From: Bin87 sp963666865
GTDB lineage: Bacteria > Chloroflexota > Dehalococcoidia > Lucifugimonadales > UBA3495
Direction of reading: 5' to 3'
NCBI GenBank assembly: GCA_963666865.1
Contig: OY763072.1
Coordinates: 1,364,001-1,428,000, forward strand
Length of the DNA stretch: 64,000 nt
The notes under the pieces are model-generated. The model was not told the origin of the DNA, ran no database searches, and worked only from the letters and a program-made list of their open reading frames with translations. Within the stretch, counting starts at the first letter, position 1. Every line of letters starts with the position of its first letter. A program made the translations under genes and the position numbers. This document shows positions 1-7,166 of this stretch, piece by piece.

Positions 1-1
1 C

Positions 2-577
2 CGGATCCAGCGCTTCACCGTTGACGGTGAATACCAACACGGTTGGGGCGTTTACGGAACCCAGGCCGGTCAGTTCAATACCCCCTGGGGAGTATCCTGC
101 GACGCCAGTGGCAACGTTTTCATCGCCGACTGGCGCAACGACCGGATCCAGGCGTTCACTCCGGAGGGTCGTTTTGTCGGCCAGTGGGGCGTCTCCGGCG
201 ACGGCAAGGGGCAGTTGAGCCGCCCGTCGTCGGTGGCGGTGGACGGCGACGGTTACATCTACGTGGCCGACTGGGGCAACGAGCGGGTGCAGATCTTCGC
301 TCCCGACGGCGAGGTGGCCGCCATACTGCGCGGCGATGCCACCACGTCAACCTGGGCGGAGGACTACCTGGCCGCCAACCCCGACGAGTCCGCCGCCCGT
401 CGCGCCGCAGACCTCGCCCCGGCCGTCAATCCGTGGCGCGACCACCACCGCGAAACCTCAGCCGGCGTGGAGGCGCTATTCTGGGGGCCGACCTCGGTCA
501 CCCTGGACGCCGAAGGACGCATCTACGTGGTGGATTCCTGTCGCCACCGCGTCCAGATCTATCGCAAAGTTTCGTAA
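2..577 (+). CDS. NHL-repeat protein, 3' part (5' end outside window)
   Basis: The open frame runs from the first bases of the window to TAA at 575-577, so only the last 191 residues are visible. At least three NHL-type blades can be read, each with a hydrophobic strand, a D-x-x-G-x-(I/V)-(Y/F)-(V/I)-(A/V)-D turn and a N/H-x-R-(V/I)-Q-x-(F/Y) end, for example YVADWGNERVQIF. NHL repeats fold into beta-propellers that bind protein, RNA or ligands. The C-terminal part (an x-Y-x-x-A-N-P-D segment, then a last blade ending HRVQIY) closely resembles the end of the NHL protein at 45087-46085, so the two are paralogues. Precise function is unknown. Confidence 0.85.
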   Translation, partial: RIQRFTVDGEYQHGWGVYGTQAGQFNTPWGVSCDASGNVFIADWRNDRIQAFTPEGRFVGQWGVSGDGKGQLSRPSSVAVDGDGYIYVADWGNERVQIFAPDGEVAAILRGDATTSTWAEDYLAANPDESAARRAADLAPAVNPWRDHHRETSAGVEALFWGPTSVTLDAEGRIYVVDSCRHRVQIYRKVS

Positions 578-598
578 AATGCCAATGATCCCGTTGTT

Positions 599-626
599 GT
601 AGGGGCGACGCATGCGTCGCCCCTAC
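599..626. repeat. 28-bp perfect palindrome, copy 1
   Basis: A perfect 28-bp palindrome; each half reads GTAGGGGCGACGCA. It lies between the convergent ends of the NHL gene (577) and the decarboxylase gene (633), where the hairpin could act as a bidirectional terminator. An identical copy is at 5407-5434 and related copies are at about 20704 and 61728. Confidence 0.95.
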
Positions 627-632
627 GCAATG

Positions 633-1199
633 TTATCCCGGTATCCGTTGCAGCAACGGCTCCGACCGCTCGGGCAGCAGGTCGGTCTCAAAGGTGTTGA
701 TAAGCATCCCCAGCATGGTGTAGTTGCCCAGGATGAGCGTGAGTTCAATCACGCCCTGCTGTCCGAAGACCTCCAGCGCGCTCTGGTAACCGCCCCGGCT
801 GACCTGGTGGTTCCGCAGAATCTCCCGGCCCAGGTGGATGACGGCAGACTCGTCGGCGGATAATGCCGGCAGCGGCTTGTTGTCGCGGATGGCGTCCACC
901 ACCGCGTCCGGCACGCCGGCGGCGCGGGCGGACCCGGCATGGGCGTTCCAGATGTGCTGGCAGTCCATTTCCCGAGCGGCCACCAGCATCGCCAGTTCGG
1001 CGGCTTTCAGCGGTACGCTGGACGCATTGCGCAGATACTGGTTCAGCCCGGTGGCGTGCTTGCTGGCCTCCGGCACGTGTACCATCACGGAGCCTGGACC
1101 ATACGGAGGGACGGCGGTCCCATTCTGGGTAATCTCGTCAAAGGTGGCTTCCTGTCCGGCGGGTACGGTGTCGCGGGTCGCTGCGGGTAGTCGGGCCAT
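633..1199 (-). CDS. carboxymuconolactone decarboxylase (AhpD-like) family protein
   Basis: Predicted 188-residue cytoplasmic protein. The core motif DCQHIWNAHAGSARAAG matches the D-C-x-H/Y-x-W-x-x-H...A-x-x-x-G signature of the CMD/AhpD fold. It has a single Cys in this motif rather than the CxxC of true AhpD peroxidases, which fits the CMD-domain proteins common in Chloroflexota. I chose ATG at 1199 because AGGAGG lies just upstream on the minus strand; the longer frame to 1466 runs through a repeat (1234-1294) and has no ribosome site. It lies downstream of the RraA-like gene on the same strand, with about 125 bp between them holding that repeat. Substrate unknown. Confidence 0.85.
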   Translation of the reverse strand: MARLPAATRDTVPAGQEATFDEITQNGTAVPPYGPGSVMVHVPEASKHATGLNQYLRNASSVPLKAAELAMLVAAREMDCQHIWNAHAGSARAAGVPDAVVDAIRDNKPLPALSADESAVIHLGREILRNHQVSRGGYQSALEVFGQQGVIELTLILGNYTMLGMLINTFETDLLPERSEPLLQRIPG

Positions 1200-1233
1200 T
1201 TTGTTCCTCCTATCTGTGAAACGATAAGCACCG

Positions 1234-1294
1234 CCGCTCGTCCTGCGCTTGTCGAAGGATGAGCAGTATGGTTCGACAGGCTCACCATGAGCGG
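1234..1294. repeat. dispersed inverted repeat (TTCGACAGGCTCA type), copy 1
   Basis: The ends CCGCTC and GAGCGG enclose two facing half-sites, CTTGTCGAAGG and TTCGACAGGCTCACC. A closely related 60-bp element is at 26040-26099 in the other orientation. Both copies are intergenic, so this looks like a small non-coding dispersed repeat. Confidence 0.8.
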
Positions 1295-1323
1295 ATGCTA
1301 ACAAAGCAGGTTGACTCTGAGTC

Positions 1324-2058
1324 CTAGCGATAGGGTTTCTTCCCCGTCTTCTCTTCAAAAAGTTTCCAGGTATTATCGTTGAACGGGTAATACTTGCCGG
1401 GCGAGCACTGCTCGATTTCCAGCTGCGCCTTGATGACCGCCTCCACTTCCTCCCGCTGGTGGGCAATCTGAATCACCTCATCGGCGGCGCTTGCCGGCAC
1501 CACCACCACGCCATCGTCGTCGCCAACGATGGCGTCTCCAGGGCGCACCAGGACCCCGCCGCACTGGATGCAGTCGTTGACCTGCCACGGCCAGAACTCG
1601 GCCGGCCCCTGCTTGGCGGTAGAATTGGCCGCATAGACCGGGAAGCCGTACTCCTTCAACGTATTGGTGTCGCGCACCGCTCCGTCGGTGACCAAACCGC
1701 CTACGCCGCGCTGAAAGAGGCGATAGAACTTGATGTCCCCGCCGATGCTGCTGTACTCCCAGCCCATGGCGTCAATCACCAGTACCTCTCCCGGCCCACA
1801 AAGCTCGAAGGCTACGTACTCCGCGGAGTCTGCGCCCTTGGGCTTATCGGCGGCCAGGTCGGGCCGGTGGGGCACGAAGCGGAGAGTCACCGCTCGGCCG
1901 GCCATGTGCTGCCCGGGTTGCAGGGGTTTGGCGCCCTCAATCATGCTCATGGGCCACCCCATCACCCACAGGCCGTCAATCAGGGTCTGGGTGGGAATGG
2001 CCTTGAGGGTGGCAAGGGTTTCGTCGGAGAGGGCGGTTGCGGTGGATACGGTGGTCAT
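1324..2058 (-). CDS. RraA-like / HMG-CHA aldolase family protein
   Basis: Predicted 244-residue protein of the RraA superfamily, which includes class II 4-hydroxy-4-methyl-2-oxoglutarate aldolases and the RNase E inhibitor RraA. The diagnostic segment GLVTDGAVRDTNTLKEYGFP contains the G-x-x-x-D-G-x-x-R-D substrate/metal-binding motif, and GDAIVGDDDGVVVVP is the usual second signature. With no RNase E visible and a decarboxylase next door, a small-acid lyase or decarboxylase role is more likely than RNase inhibition; this is inference. A GGAACG-type ribosome site precedes ATG at 2058. An extended -10 like TGCTACAAT lies about 50 bp upstream. Confidence 0.85.
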   Translation of the reverse strand: MTTVSTATALSDETLATLKAIPTQTLIDGLWVMGWPMSMIEGAKPLQPGQHMAGRAVTLRFVPHRPDLAADKPKGADSAEYVAFELCGPGEVLVIDAMGWEYSSIGGDIKFYRLFQRGVGGLVTDGAVRDTNTLKEYGFPVYAANSTAKQGPAEFWPWQVNDCIQCGGVLVRPGDAIVGDDDGVVVVPASAADEVIQIAHQREEVEAVIKAQLEIEQCSPGKYYPFNDNTWKLFEEKTGKKPYR

Positions 2059-2115
2059 CTTCGGAGCGTTCCTGCTGCATCAAGTGTGGGGCGAAAAGCG
2101 GCTGCATTGTAGCAG

Positions 2116-2148
2116 AAAAAGAGGCGGCTCCTGCTGGGGAACCGCCTC
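2116..2148 (-). terminator. Rho-independent terminator of the betaine-binding protein gene
   Basis: On the minus strand, GAGGCGG pairs with CCGCCTC around a short loop and is followed directly by TTTTT. It starts 33 bases after the stop of the substrate-binding protein gene. Confidence 0.85.
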
Positions 2149-2181
2149 AAATGTGCGAGCGAGATTTCCGGTTCAGGTGCT

Positions 2182-3444
2182 TTACTCGTCCGGCCAGCCT
2201 TCGGCTTCTTTGCCGGCGTCAAGGGCAGCTTGGACGCCGGCAGCGGCCTCGTCGGTCACCCACTCCGTCCAGATGTCAGATTCGGTTTCCAACCATTCAA
2301 TGGCGGCTTCTTTAGGCAGCGCTCCCTCGTTAGCATCCAGCCATTGGAAGATGCCCTTGTACACGTCGATGGTGAACTCCCATTCTTGGAGAAAGCCGAT
2401 AACGTCGCCGGCCCTTGGCAGCAAACTGTTATGTACGGCCACCAACACTAGCGACTCGTCAAAGGCGCAAGCCTTATCGGTATCCCAACATTCTTTGGAG
2501 TACGGGGCTTCTTCCAGGCGTACCAGGTCAAGCTTAAGGGCGGGATCGCCAGTGCCCCACATATAGCCTAGCCAAGGTTCCTGCCGCTCGTAAGCGCCGT
2601 AAATTTCGGCAAACATGGCGTCTTGCGAGCCTGGCTTGATCACGTGCAGATGGTCCATCAAGCCGTAAGTCTCAATTTGCTCGTCGTTCACTAGCTCACA
2701 AGACCAACCGGGCACACAGGCTACCAAACGTGCGTTGCCGCGGCTGTCCGGCGTGGAGAACAACTCTTTGTATTCATCTTTCATGAGGTCCTGGGGGGTT
2801 TTCAGACCAGGATTCTCGTCAGCGATATACTGGGGTATGACGAACGTGCTCTGCCAGTCGCCTACCAGGCTCTTGCCGACCGACACCACCTCTCCCAATT
2901 CGACCGCTTCTTCCCAGCCGATTGACTGGTTGGGAAGCCAGATTTCCATAGTCACATGGGTATCGCCTTGCTTGAGGCCCTGGAATAGCGGCAATGTTCC
3001 ACCTGGGATAACCTCGGTGGGATAGCCGTAGCCGTGTTCCACGATGTACTGGGCGATGCGGTTTTGGACTTGGGCGCTGGTCCAGTTAAGGTCGCTGAAG
3101 ACGATGGTATCTTTCGGCCCTTCGGGAGCCATGACTTCCACGACGCGGGTGACTTCAACCTGCTCCGTTACAACCTTCTCGACCTCTTTCTCGACGACCT
3201 TTTCCACTTCCTTTTCGACGATCTGGGTAACCGGGACCTGCTCGGTCACAACCTTTTCGACTTCTTTCTCAACGATCTGCGTGACCGGAACCTCGACCTG
3301 CCTTTCAACTTCCCGAGTAACCTCCACTTGGACGGTCTGAGGCTCGGCAGGAGAACAGGCCACGATGGCAATGGCGGTCACCAGTGCCATCGCCACCGAC
3401 AGGGCGAGTAATCTGTACTTTGTGAACAAGGCGGTTTCCTCCAT
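2182..3444 (-). CDS. glycine betaine/proline ABC transporter substrate-binding lipoprotein
   Basis: Predicted 420-residue exported lipoprotein. A signal peptide ends in a lipobox (I27-V28-A29-C30). It is followed by a linker (about residues 38-105) of EVEKVV/VEVTR/VTQIVEKEVEK repeats, then an OpuAC/ProX-type periplasmic-binding fold (about 110-400) starting at DTIVFSDLNWTSAQVQ. The repetitive charged linker is a hallmark of Chloroflexota binding proteins and probably spaces the receptor from the membrane. The permease gene lies 247 bp upstream on the same strand. The gap carries its own promoter, so the binding protein can be made in excess, as is usual. The exact ligand (betaine, proline betaine, choline) cannot be told from sequence. 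Confidence 0.9.
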   Translation of the reverse strand: MEETALFTKYRLLALSVAMALVTAIAIVACSPAEPQTVQVEVTREVERQVEVPVTQIVEKEVEKVVTEQVPVTQIVEKEVEKVVEKEVEKVVTEQVEVTRVVEVMAPEGPKDTIVFSDLNWTSAQVQNRIAQYIVEHGYGYPTEVIPGGTLPLFQGLKQGDTHVTMEIWLPNQSIGWEEAVELGEVVSVGKSLVGDWQSTFVIPQYIADENPGLKTPQDLMKDEYKELFSTPDSRGNARLVACVPGWSCELVNDEQIETYGLMDHLHVIKPGSQDAMFAEIYGAYERQEPWLGYMWGTGDPALKLDLVRLEEAPYSKECWDTDKACAFDESLVLVAVHNSLLPRAGDVIGFLQEWEFTIDVYKGIFQWLDANEGALPKEAAIEWLETESDIWTEWVTDEAAAGVQAALDAGKEAEGWPDE

Positions 3445-3492
3445 GGTGGTTGAATTGCCGGTAACTTCCGGCGCGGCGTTAGAATGGCGATG

Positions 3493-3548
3493 ATTATTGC
3501 AGTGTGGATTATCGTTGTCAATCTGATGATTGAGGAACGAATCAGATT
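3493..3548 (-). promoter_or_regulatory. sigma70-type promoter and overlapping inverted repeat for the binding-protein gene
   Basis: On the minus strand TTGACA (3516-3521), a 17-bp spacer and AATAAT (3493-3498) lie about 50 bp before the start codon. A perfect 8-bp inverted repeat, AATCTGAT...ATCAGATT (3520-3527 and 3541-3548), touches the -35 box and is placed like an operator, possibly osmotic control. Confidence 0.65.
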
Positions 3549-3691
3549 ACATAATGGCGGCTTTTCGTATTCATTCACTTATCCACTCTGCCTGGCAAGC
3601 TAATCATCCCTCAGCCCGGCCAATGCCACTACATCCGTTATCCGGCCTGTCGATTCCCGCAGCGCCGCCACTCGGGTTTGGCCTGGTCATC

Positions 3692-4780
3692 CTAATGCCC
3701 GGCGGTCAGAGATTCCTGACGGCCGCGGGTGATGGATTGGGTGATGCGGTCAATGACGATAGCGATCAGCACGATAGACATTCCGGCAATCACGCTGTTG
3801 CCCGGGTCTTGCCGCTGCAAGGCACGGAACACGTCCTCACCCAATCCACTGGCTCCAACCAGTGAGGCAATGACCACCATGGACAGCGCCAGCATGGTCG
3901 TCTGGTTGATGCCGGCCATGATAGTAGGCAGCGCCATGGGCATCTGTACCTTGGTCAACAATTGGAAAGGGGACGCTCCGAATGACCGGGCTGCTTCCAC
4001 AGTCTCCGGTGAGACTTGGCGGATTCCCAGATTAGTAAGCCTGATTGCCGGAGGGACAGCGTAGATCACCGTAGCGATGACGGCCGGCGTGTATCCCAAG
4101 CCAAAGAAAAGGATCCCGGGCACCAAGTAAACGTAGCTCGGCATGGTTTGCATACCATCTAAAATGGGCCGCATCACACCGTCAACTCGGTTTGACCTTG
4201 CCCCTATTATTCCCAATGGCAAAGCGATTATTATCGACAAAGCCACCGAAAATACGATGATAGCGATGGTTTCCACGGCGCTGTCCCAGCGGTTCATGAT
4301 GCCTATGAAAAACAGGCTCGCCACCGCCATAATGGCCAAGCGGAAACCTGCTGCTACCCACGCCACGCCTGCGATTGCCAGGAAAGCAGCCGGCCATGGT
4401 ATCCATTTCAACCCGTCTTCCAGCCACACCATTGTGTAAGTAATGAACAGGTCGATACCGTCAAACATCCCGCCCCAATTCCGCACCATCCAGGTGGTGC
4501 CTTCTTTGACCTTCCCCGAGACTATTCTCCCGATCTCTACCGATTTGTAACTGCCATCGGCTTGTTGCTGGTTCACCTTGCTGGGAAACTCCATGGCCGG
4601 CTCCCAGATCACCAGACACACGACCAGCACTGCCAGCACCGTCAACACCCCTGCTGCCCATCGGTACAGGGGCGGCATCCCCCTCAGCGTAAGACGCGAA
4701 AGCATCGTGGTTTGCGGTCGTTCCGCGACGGACGGCGAGACGGCCTGGGATTCCGTTTCGTCTCTGGTAATCGCTGCCAT
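3692..4780 (-). CDS. glycine betaine/proline ABC transporter permease (ProW/OpuAB-like)
   Basis: Predicted 362-residue inner-membrane protein with about seven hydrophobic segments and a binding-protein-dependent transport permease domain (about 165-350). The EAA loop, which contacts the ATPase, reads VEAARSFGASPFQLLTKVQMP. An N-terminal extension of about 45 residues precedes the first membrane helix near 42-62. A GGAG ribosome site precedes ATG at 4780. The binding protein is the next gene. No ProV-type ATPase lies within the window on either side, so the ATPase must be encoded elsewhere or shared. Confidence 0.92.
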   Translation of the reverse strand: MAAITRDETESQAVSPSVAERPQTTMLSRLTLRGMPPLYRWAAGVLTVLAVLVVCLVIWEPAMEFPSKVNQQQADGSYKSVEIGRIVSGKVKEGTTWMVRNWGGMFDGIDLFITYTMVWLEDGLKWIPWPAAFLAIAGVAWVAAGFRLAIMAVASLFFIGIMNRWDSAVETIAIIVFSVALSIIIALPLGIIGARSNRVDGVMRPILDGMQTMPSYVYLVPGILFFGLGYTPAVIATVIYAVPPAIRLTNLGIRQVSPETVEAARSFGASPFQLLTKVQMPMALPTIMAGINQTTMLALSMVVIASLVGASGLGEDVFRALQRQDPGNSVIAGMSIVLIAIVIDRITQSITRGRQESLTAGH

Positions 4781-4967
4781 ATCGGTCTCCGTGGTAACGT
4801 CGGATGAAGCGAGTTCAGCGTTCCAACGCCACCGTAGGGCCGCAATTATGGTTTGTCAACCCTGCGCGGTTTGCAACGCGCGGCTCTCGGAAAGGAAGTC
4901 TGCCGAGTGTATCGTGTTATCATCGACCCGCAAAATGCAAACCAAACGACTGCCTGGAGGCACGAAT

Positions 4968-5384
4968 ATGGCAACGAAACCGGCACTCGGCAACGAACAG
5001 GTTATGGCGGCAATGCGGGCGATGATCGAAAAGGCTCACGAACTCCCGGACGAACCGGTGGCTATGGCGATTGTGGACGCCGGCGGCGAACTGGTGGCCT
5101 ACTACACCATGGAAAATCTGCGGATCTTCAGCCGTCGCCACGCCCTGCGCAAGGCGTACACTTCCGCCGTTATAGGACGGGATTCGGGCGAGCACGCCGC
5201 CGGCCTGGCGGCTCAGGGCCGCAACATCGCCGATATGGGGGACCCCCGGTTCACATACGGCCAGGGCGGCCTGGTCATCATGCAGGACGGTGTCATCCTG
5301 GGCGGCATCGGCGTCGGCGGCTACCCCAGCGGCCAGCGCGACGAAGACTTGTCCCGCGTCGGCCTGGAGGCGATGAACCTGTAA
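4968..5384 (+). CDS. GlcG/HbpS family (DUF336) protein
   Basis: Predicted 138-residue cytoplasmic protein of the GlcG/HbpS family (formerly DUF336). Family features seen are the MAIVDAGGELVAYYTMEN strand-turn-strand, a basic helix with RRHALRKAYTS, and the C-terminal GGLVIMQDGVILGGIGVGG glycine-rich segment. Members bind haem (HbpS), accompany glycolate oxidase (GlcG) or cobalamin enzymes, and often act as ligand sensors. GGAGG at 4956-4960 fixes the start at 4968; a longer frame upstream lies in the divergent promoter region shared with the permease gene. Ligand unknown. Confidence 0.88.
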   Translation: MATKPALGNEQVMAAMRAMIEKAHELPDEPVAMAIVDAGGELVAYYTMENLRIFSRRHALRKAYTSAVIGRDSGEHAAGLAAQGRNIADMGDPRFTYGQGGLVIMQDGVILGGIGVGGYPSGQRDEDLSRVGLEAMNL

Positions 5385-5406
5385 CCGGACACATCTCAAT
5401 TACATC

Positions 5407-5434
5407 GTAGGGGCGACGCATGCGTCGCCCCTAC
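5407..5434. repeat. 28-bp perfect palindrome, copy 2
   Basis: Identical to the palindrome at 599-626. It sits between the DUF336 gene and the hydrolase gene, 28 bp before the hydrolase start, so a hairpin would form in the 5' leader of the hydrolase transcript. Confidence 0.95.
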
Positions 5435-5461
5435 CCGCATCGCCAACCAGAGGTGACTATC

Positions 5462-6340
5462 ATGGCCGATTGGGATTTCACCCACCGCACGGCGCGGGTC
5501 AACGGCGTCAACATCCACTACGTCATCGAGGGCGACGGTTTCCCCGTGGTCCTGCTCCATGGGTGGCCCGAAATGTGGTTCTCGTGGCGCAAGCAGATCC
5601 CCGTGCTGTCACAGCAGTACCAGGTGATCGTGCCCGATATGCGGGGGTTCGGCGCATCGGAGAAACCCTTGCAGGACTACCGCACCCGCACGGCGGCCAC
5701 CGACATCTACGAACTGGTGCGGCATCTTGGGCACGACCGTGTCGCCATCGTCGGTCATGACATCGGGGTGCGGGTGTCCTTCCGCTACTGCCTGGATCAC
5801 GAGGCCGAGGTGGACCGGCTGGCGGTGCTGGACGGCGGGCATCCGCTGGAGCAGCTGGGGCCGCAGACCCCCGAGGGCGTCCGGGAGCGCTGGCACTCCT
5901 TTTTCCACCAGATACCCGACCTGGCCGAGCATCTGGTGCGCGGCAACGAGGAAGCCTACCTGCGCCATTTCTACCGCAACTGGTCGGTGAACCAGGCGAT
6001 GATGTCCGATGAGGAAGTGGCCGTGTACGCCCGGGCCTACTCCCAACCGGGCGCGCTACGGGGCGGCTTTTCCTACTACCGCGCCGCCGCCTACGAGGAT
6101 CCGGCCGACTGGCGCGCCGACGCCGACCGGCAGCTCAGCATCCCCATGCTCTACCTGTGGGGCGAGCGGCGCAAGCGCACCGCCGAGGCCGGCGGCCTGG
6201 ACCCGGAGGCCTCCTGGCAGCGCACCGCCACCAAACTCCGGTCCGAGTTCATCGCCGGCGGCGGCCACTTCCTGCACGAGGAAAAGCCCGAGGAGGTGAA
6301 TGCGGCGCTGCTGGCCTTCCTGGAAGAGATGGGAAGCTAA
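5462..6340 (+). CDS. alpha/beta hydrolase, epoxide hydrolase / haloacetate dehalogenase-like
   Basis: Predicted 292-residue alpha/beta-fold hydrolase. HGWPEMWFSWRKQIP starting at H33 gives the oxyanion-hole H-G-x-P. GHDIGV is the nucleophile elbow with Asp instead of Ser, as in epoxide hydrolases and haloalkane/haloacetate dehalogenases. GGGHFLHEEKPEEV near the end supplies the catalytic His. A cap with several Trp/Tyr residues lies in the middle. The start at 5462 follows AGAGGTG and avoids an in-frame ATG inside the palindrome. The MntA-like gene begins 18 bp downstream. Substrate cannot be predicted. Confidence 0.9.
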   Translation: MADWDFTHRTARVNGVNIHYVIEGDGFPVVLLHGWPEMWFSWRKQIPVLSQQYQVIVPDMRGFGASEKPLQDYRTRTAATDIYELVRHLGHDRVAIVGHDIGVRVSFRYCLDHEAEVDRLAVLDGGHPLEQLGPQTPEGVRERWHSFFHQIPDLAEHLVRGNEEAYLRHFYRNWSVNQAMMSDEEVAVYARAYSQPGALRGGFSYYRAAAYEDPADWRADADRQLSIPMLYLWGERRKRTAEAGGLDPEASWQRTATKLRSEFIAGGGHFLHEEKPEEVNAALLAFLEEMGS

Positions 6341-6358
6341 ACCGAACGGAGCAATACC

Positions 6359-6742
6359 ATGACTGCGCCTGAATCCAAACCCCTGCTCACACGCGATGAC
6401 TTGCCGCTAGACGACATCGCCAAAATCTGCCGGCGCTGGGACGTGCGGGAGATGGCGATAGACCCGAGCCAGACCCGCCCTCCGCCAAACCCGTTCCCGT
6501 TCATGCCGGATGACAACCCCTTCCGGTCCATTGACCTCTACCTAATTGTAGATTTCGGCCCCGGCGAACGTACCTGGTACTTCAAGAAGAACCACATGGA
6601 TGTTGTTGAAGACTTGTACAATTTGCTGGGCTGCCACGTCTGGATCGAGGAAAAAGACATCTTGGAGAAGCACATAGCCAAAGGCGCAGAATGGGCTAAG
6701 CGTGAAATGGAAAGGCGTGATGTTATCTACGCCGCCGGATGA
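6359..6742 (+). CDS. degenerate MntA-like nucleotidyltransferase-fold protein (putative antitoxin)
   Basis: Predicted 127-residue protein. Its layout follows the minimal nucleotidyltransferases that pair with HEPN toxins: an IAKICRRWDVREMAI helix-strand, a loop, then SIDLYLIVDFGPG, and a C-terminal helix ending in VIYA. The active site has decayed. The usual F-G-S after the first strand reads I-D-P-S, and the first metal Asp of S-D-I-D is missing (R-S-I-D). It overlaps the next gene, a HepT-like protein. Family assignment rests on pattern similarity only. It may be a catalytically dead antitoxin that binds the toxin directly. Confidence 0.55.
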   Translation: MTAPESKPLLTRDDLPLDDIAKICRRWDVREMAIDPSQTRPPPNPFPFMPDDNPFRSIDLYLIVDFGPGERTWYFKKNHMDVVEDLYNLLGCHVWIEEKDILEKHIAKGAEWAKREMERRDVIYAAG

Positions 6743-7088
6743 ACGCGGTCCCGACGAGACCGACCGCCTACTCCAGCTGGAACATTGGTGTGAGGTCATC
6801 GCTTGGCTACGACACCATCACGCGCAGGAATATCTGTCGGGCGACCTGAGGTCGCGGCTGGCCGTTTATCAAGCGATATGCTTGCTGGCTGAAATGGCCA
6901 AGCAAACTGCGCCGGGTACACTGAGGGATATACGTAACACTGATTGGAGCGAGTTGCTTCGGACTCGTGTTGTTCTCGCCCATATCCCCTGGCGCGCGGA
7001 TTCCGAAGAGGTTTGGAGAATTGTCACCCAAACCGTGCCAGCGTTGCGAGAGGAATTACGCCGCGTCATCGCAGAACAGATGGAATAG
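6720..7088 (+). CDS. HEPN-domain protein, HepT-like (putative toxin RNase)
   Basis: Predicted 122-residue all-helical protein resembling HepT/DUF86. AVYQAICLLAEMAKQ corresponds to the conserved helix with I-G-E-A, and the end DSEEVWRIVTQTVPALREEL is the usual family tail. The HEPN RNase motif R-x4-H is present as RVVLAH. The Tyr that MntA adenylylates in classical HepT (R-x4-H-x-Y) is absent, because H is followed by I-P-W. The frame is open from 6702, but GGAAAGG places the likely start at ATG 6720, overlapping the MntA-like gene by 23 bp; such overlap is typical of toxin-antitoxin pairs. Confidence 0.6.
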   Translation: MLSTPPDERGPDETDRLLQLEHWCEVIAWLRHHHAQEYLSGDLRSRLAVYQAICLLAEMAKQTAPGTLRDIRNTDWSELLRTRVVLAHIPWRADSEEVWRIVTQTVPALREELRRVIAEQME

Positions 7089-7114
7089 CAGTGTAACTCA
7101 CTTCGCCCAATGCG

Positions 7115-7142
7115 AGCGGCCCCACCGATTGGCGGGGCCGCT
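7115..7142. terminator. bidirectional terminator hairpin
   Basis: A perfect 9-bp stem, AGCGGCCCC / GGGGCCGCT, with a 10-base loop sits between two convergent genes (ends at 7088 and 7167). It has no T-run, so it may rely on stem strength alone. Confidence 0.65.
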
Positions 7143-7166
7143 GCATGTTCGGATATTCCGATCAGT

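Noticed and set aside
3120..3330. Repetitive DNA taken at first for a CRISPR-like or tandem array
   Set aside because: It encodes the in-frame EVEK/VEVTR linker of the lipoprotein, and the repeat units vary at the DNA level.
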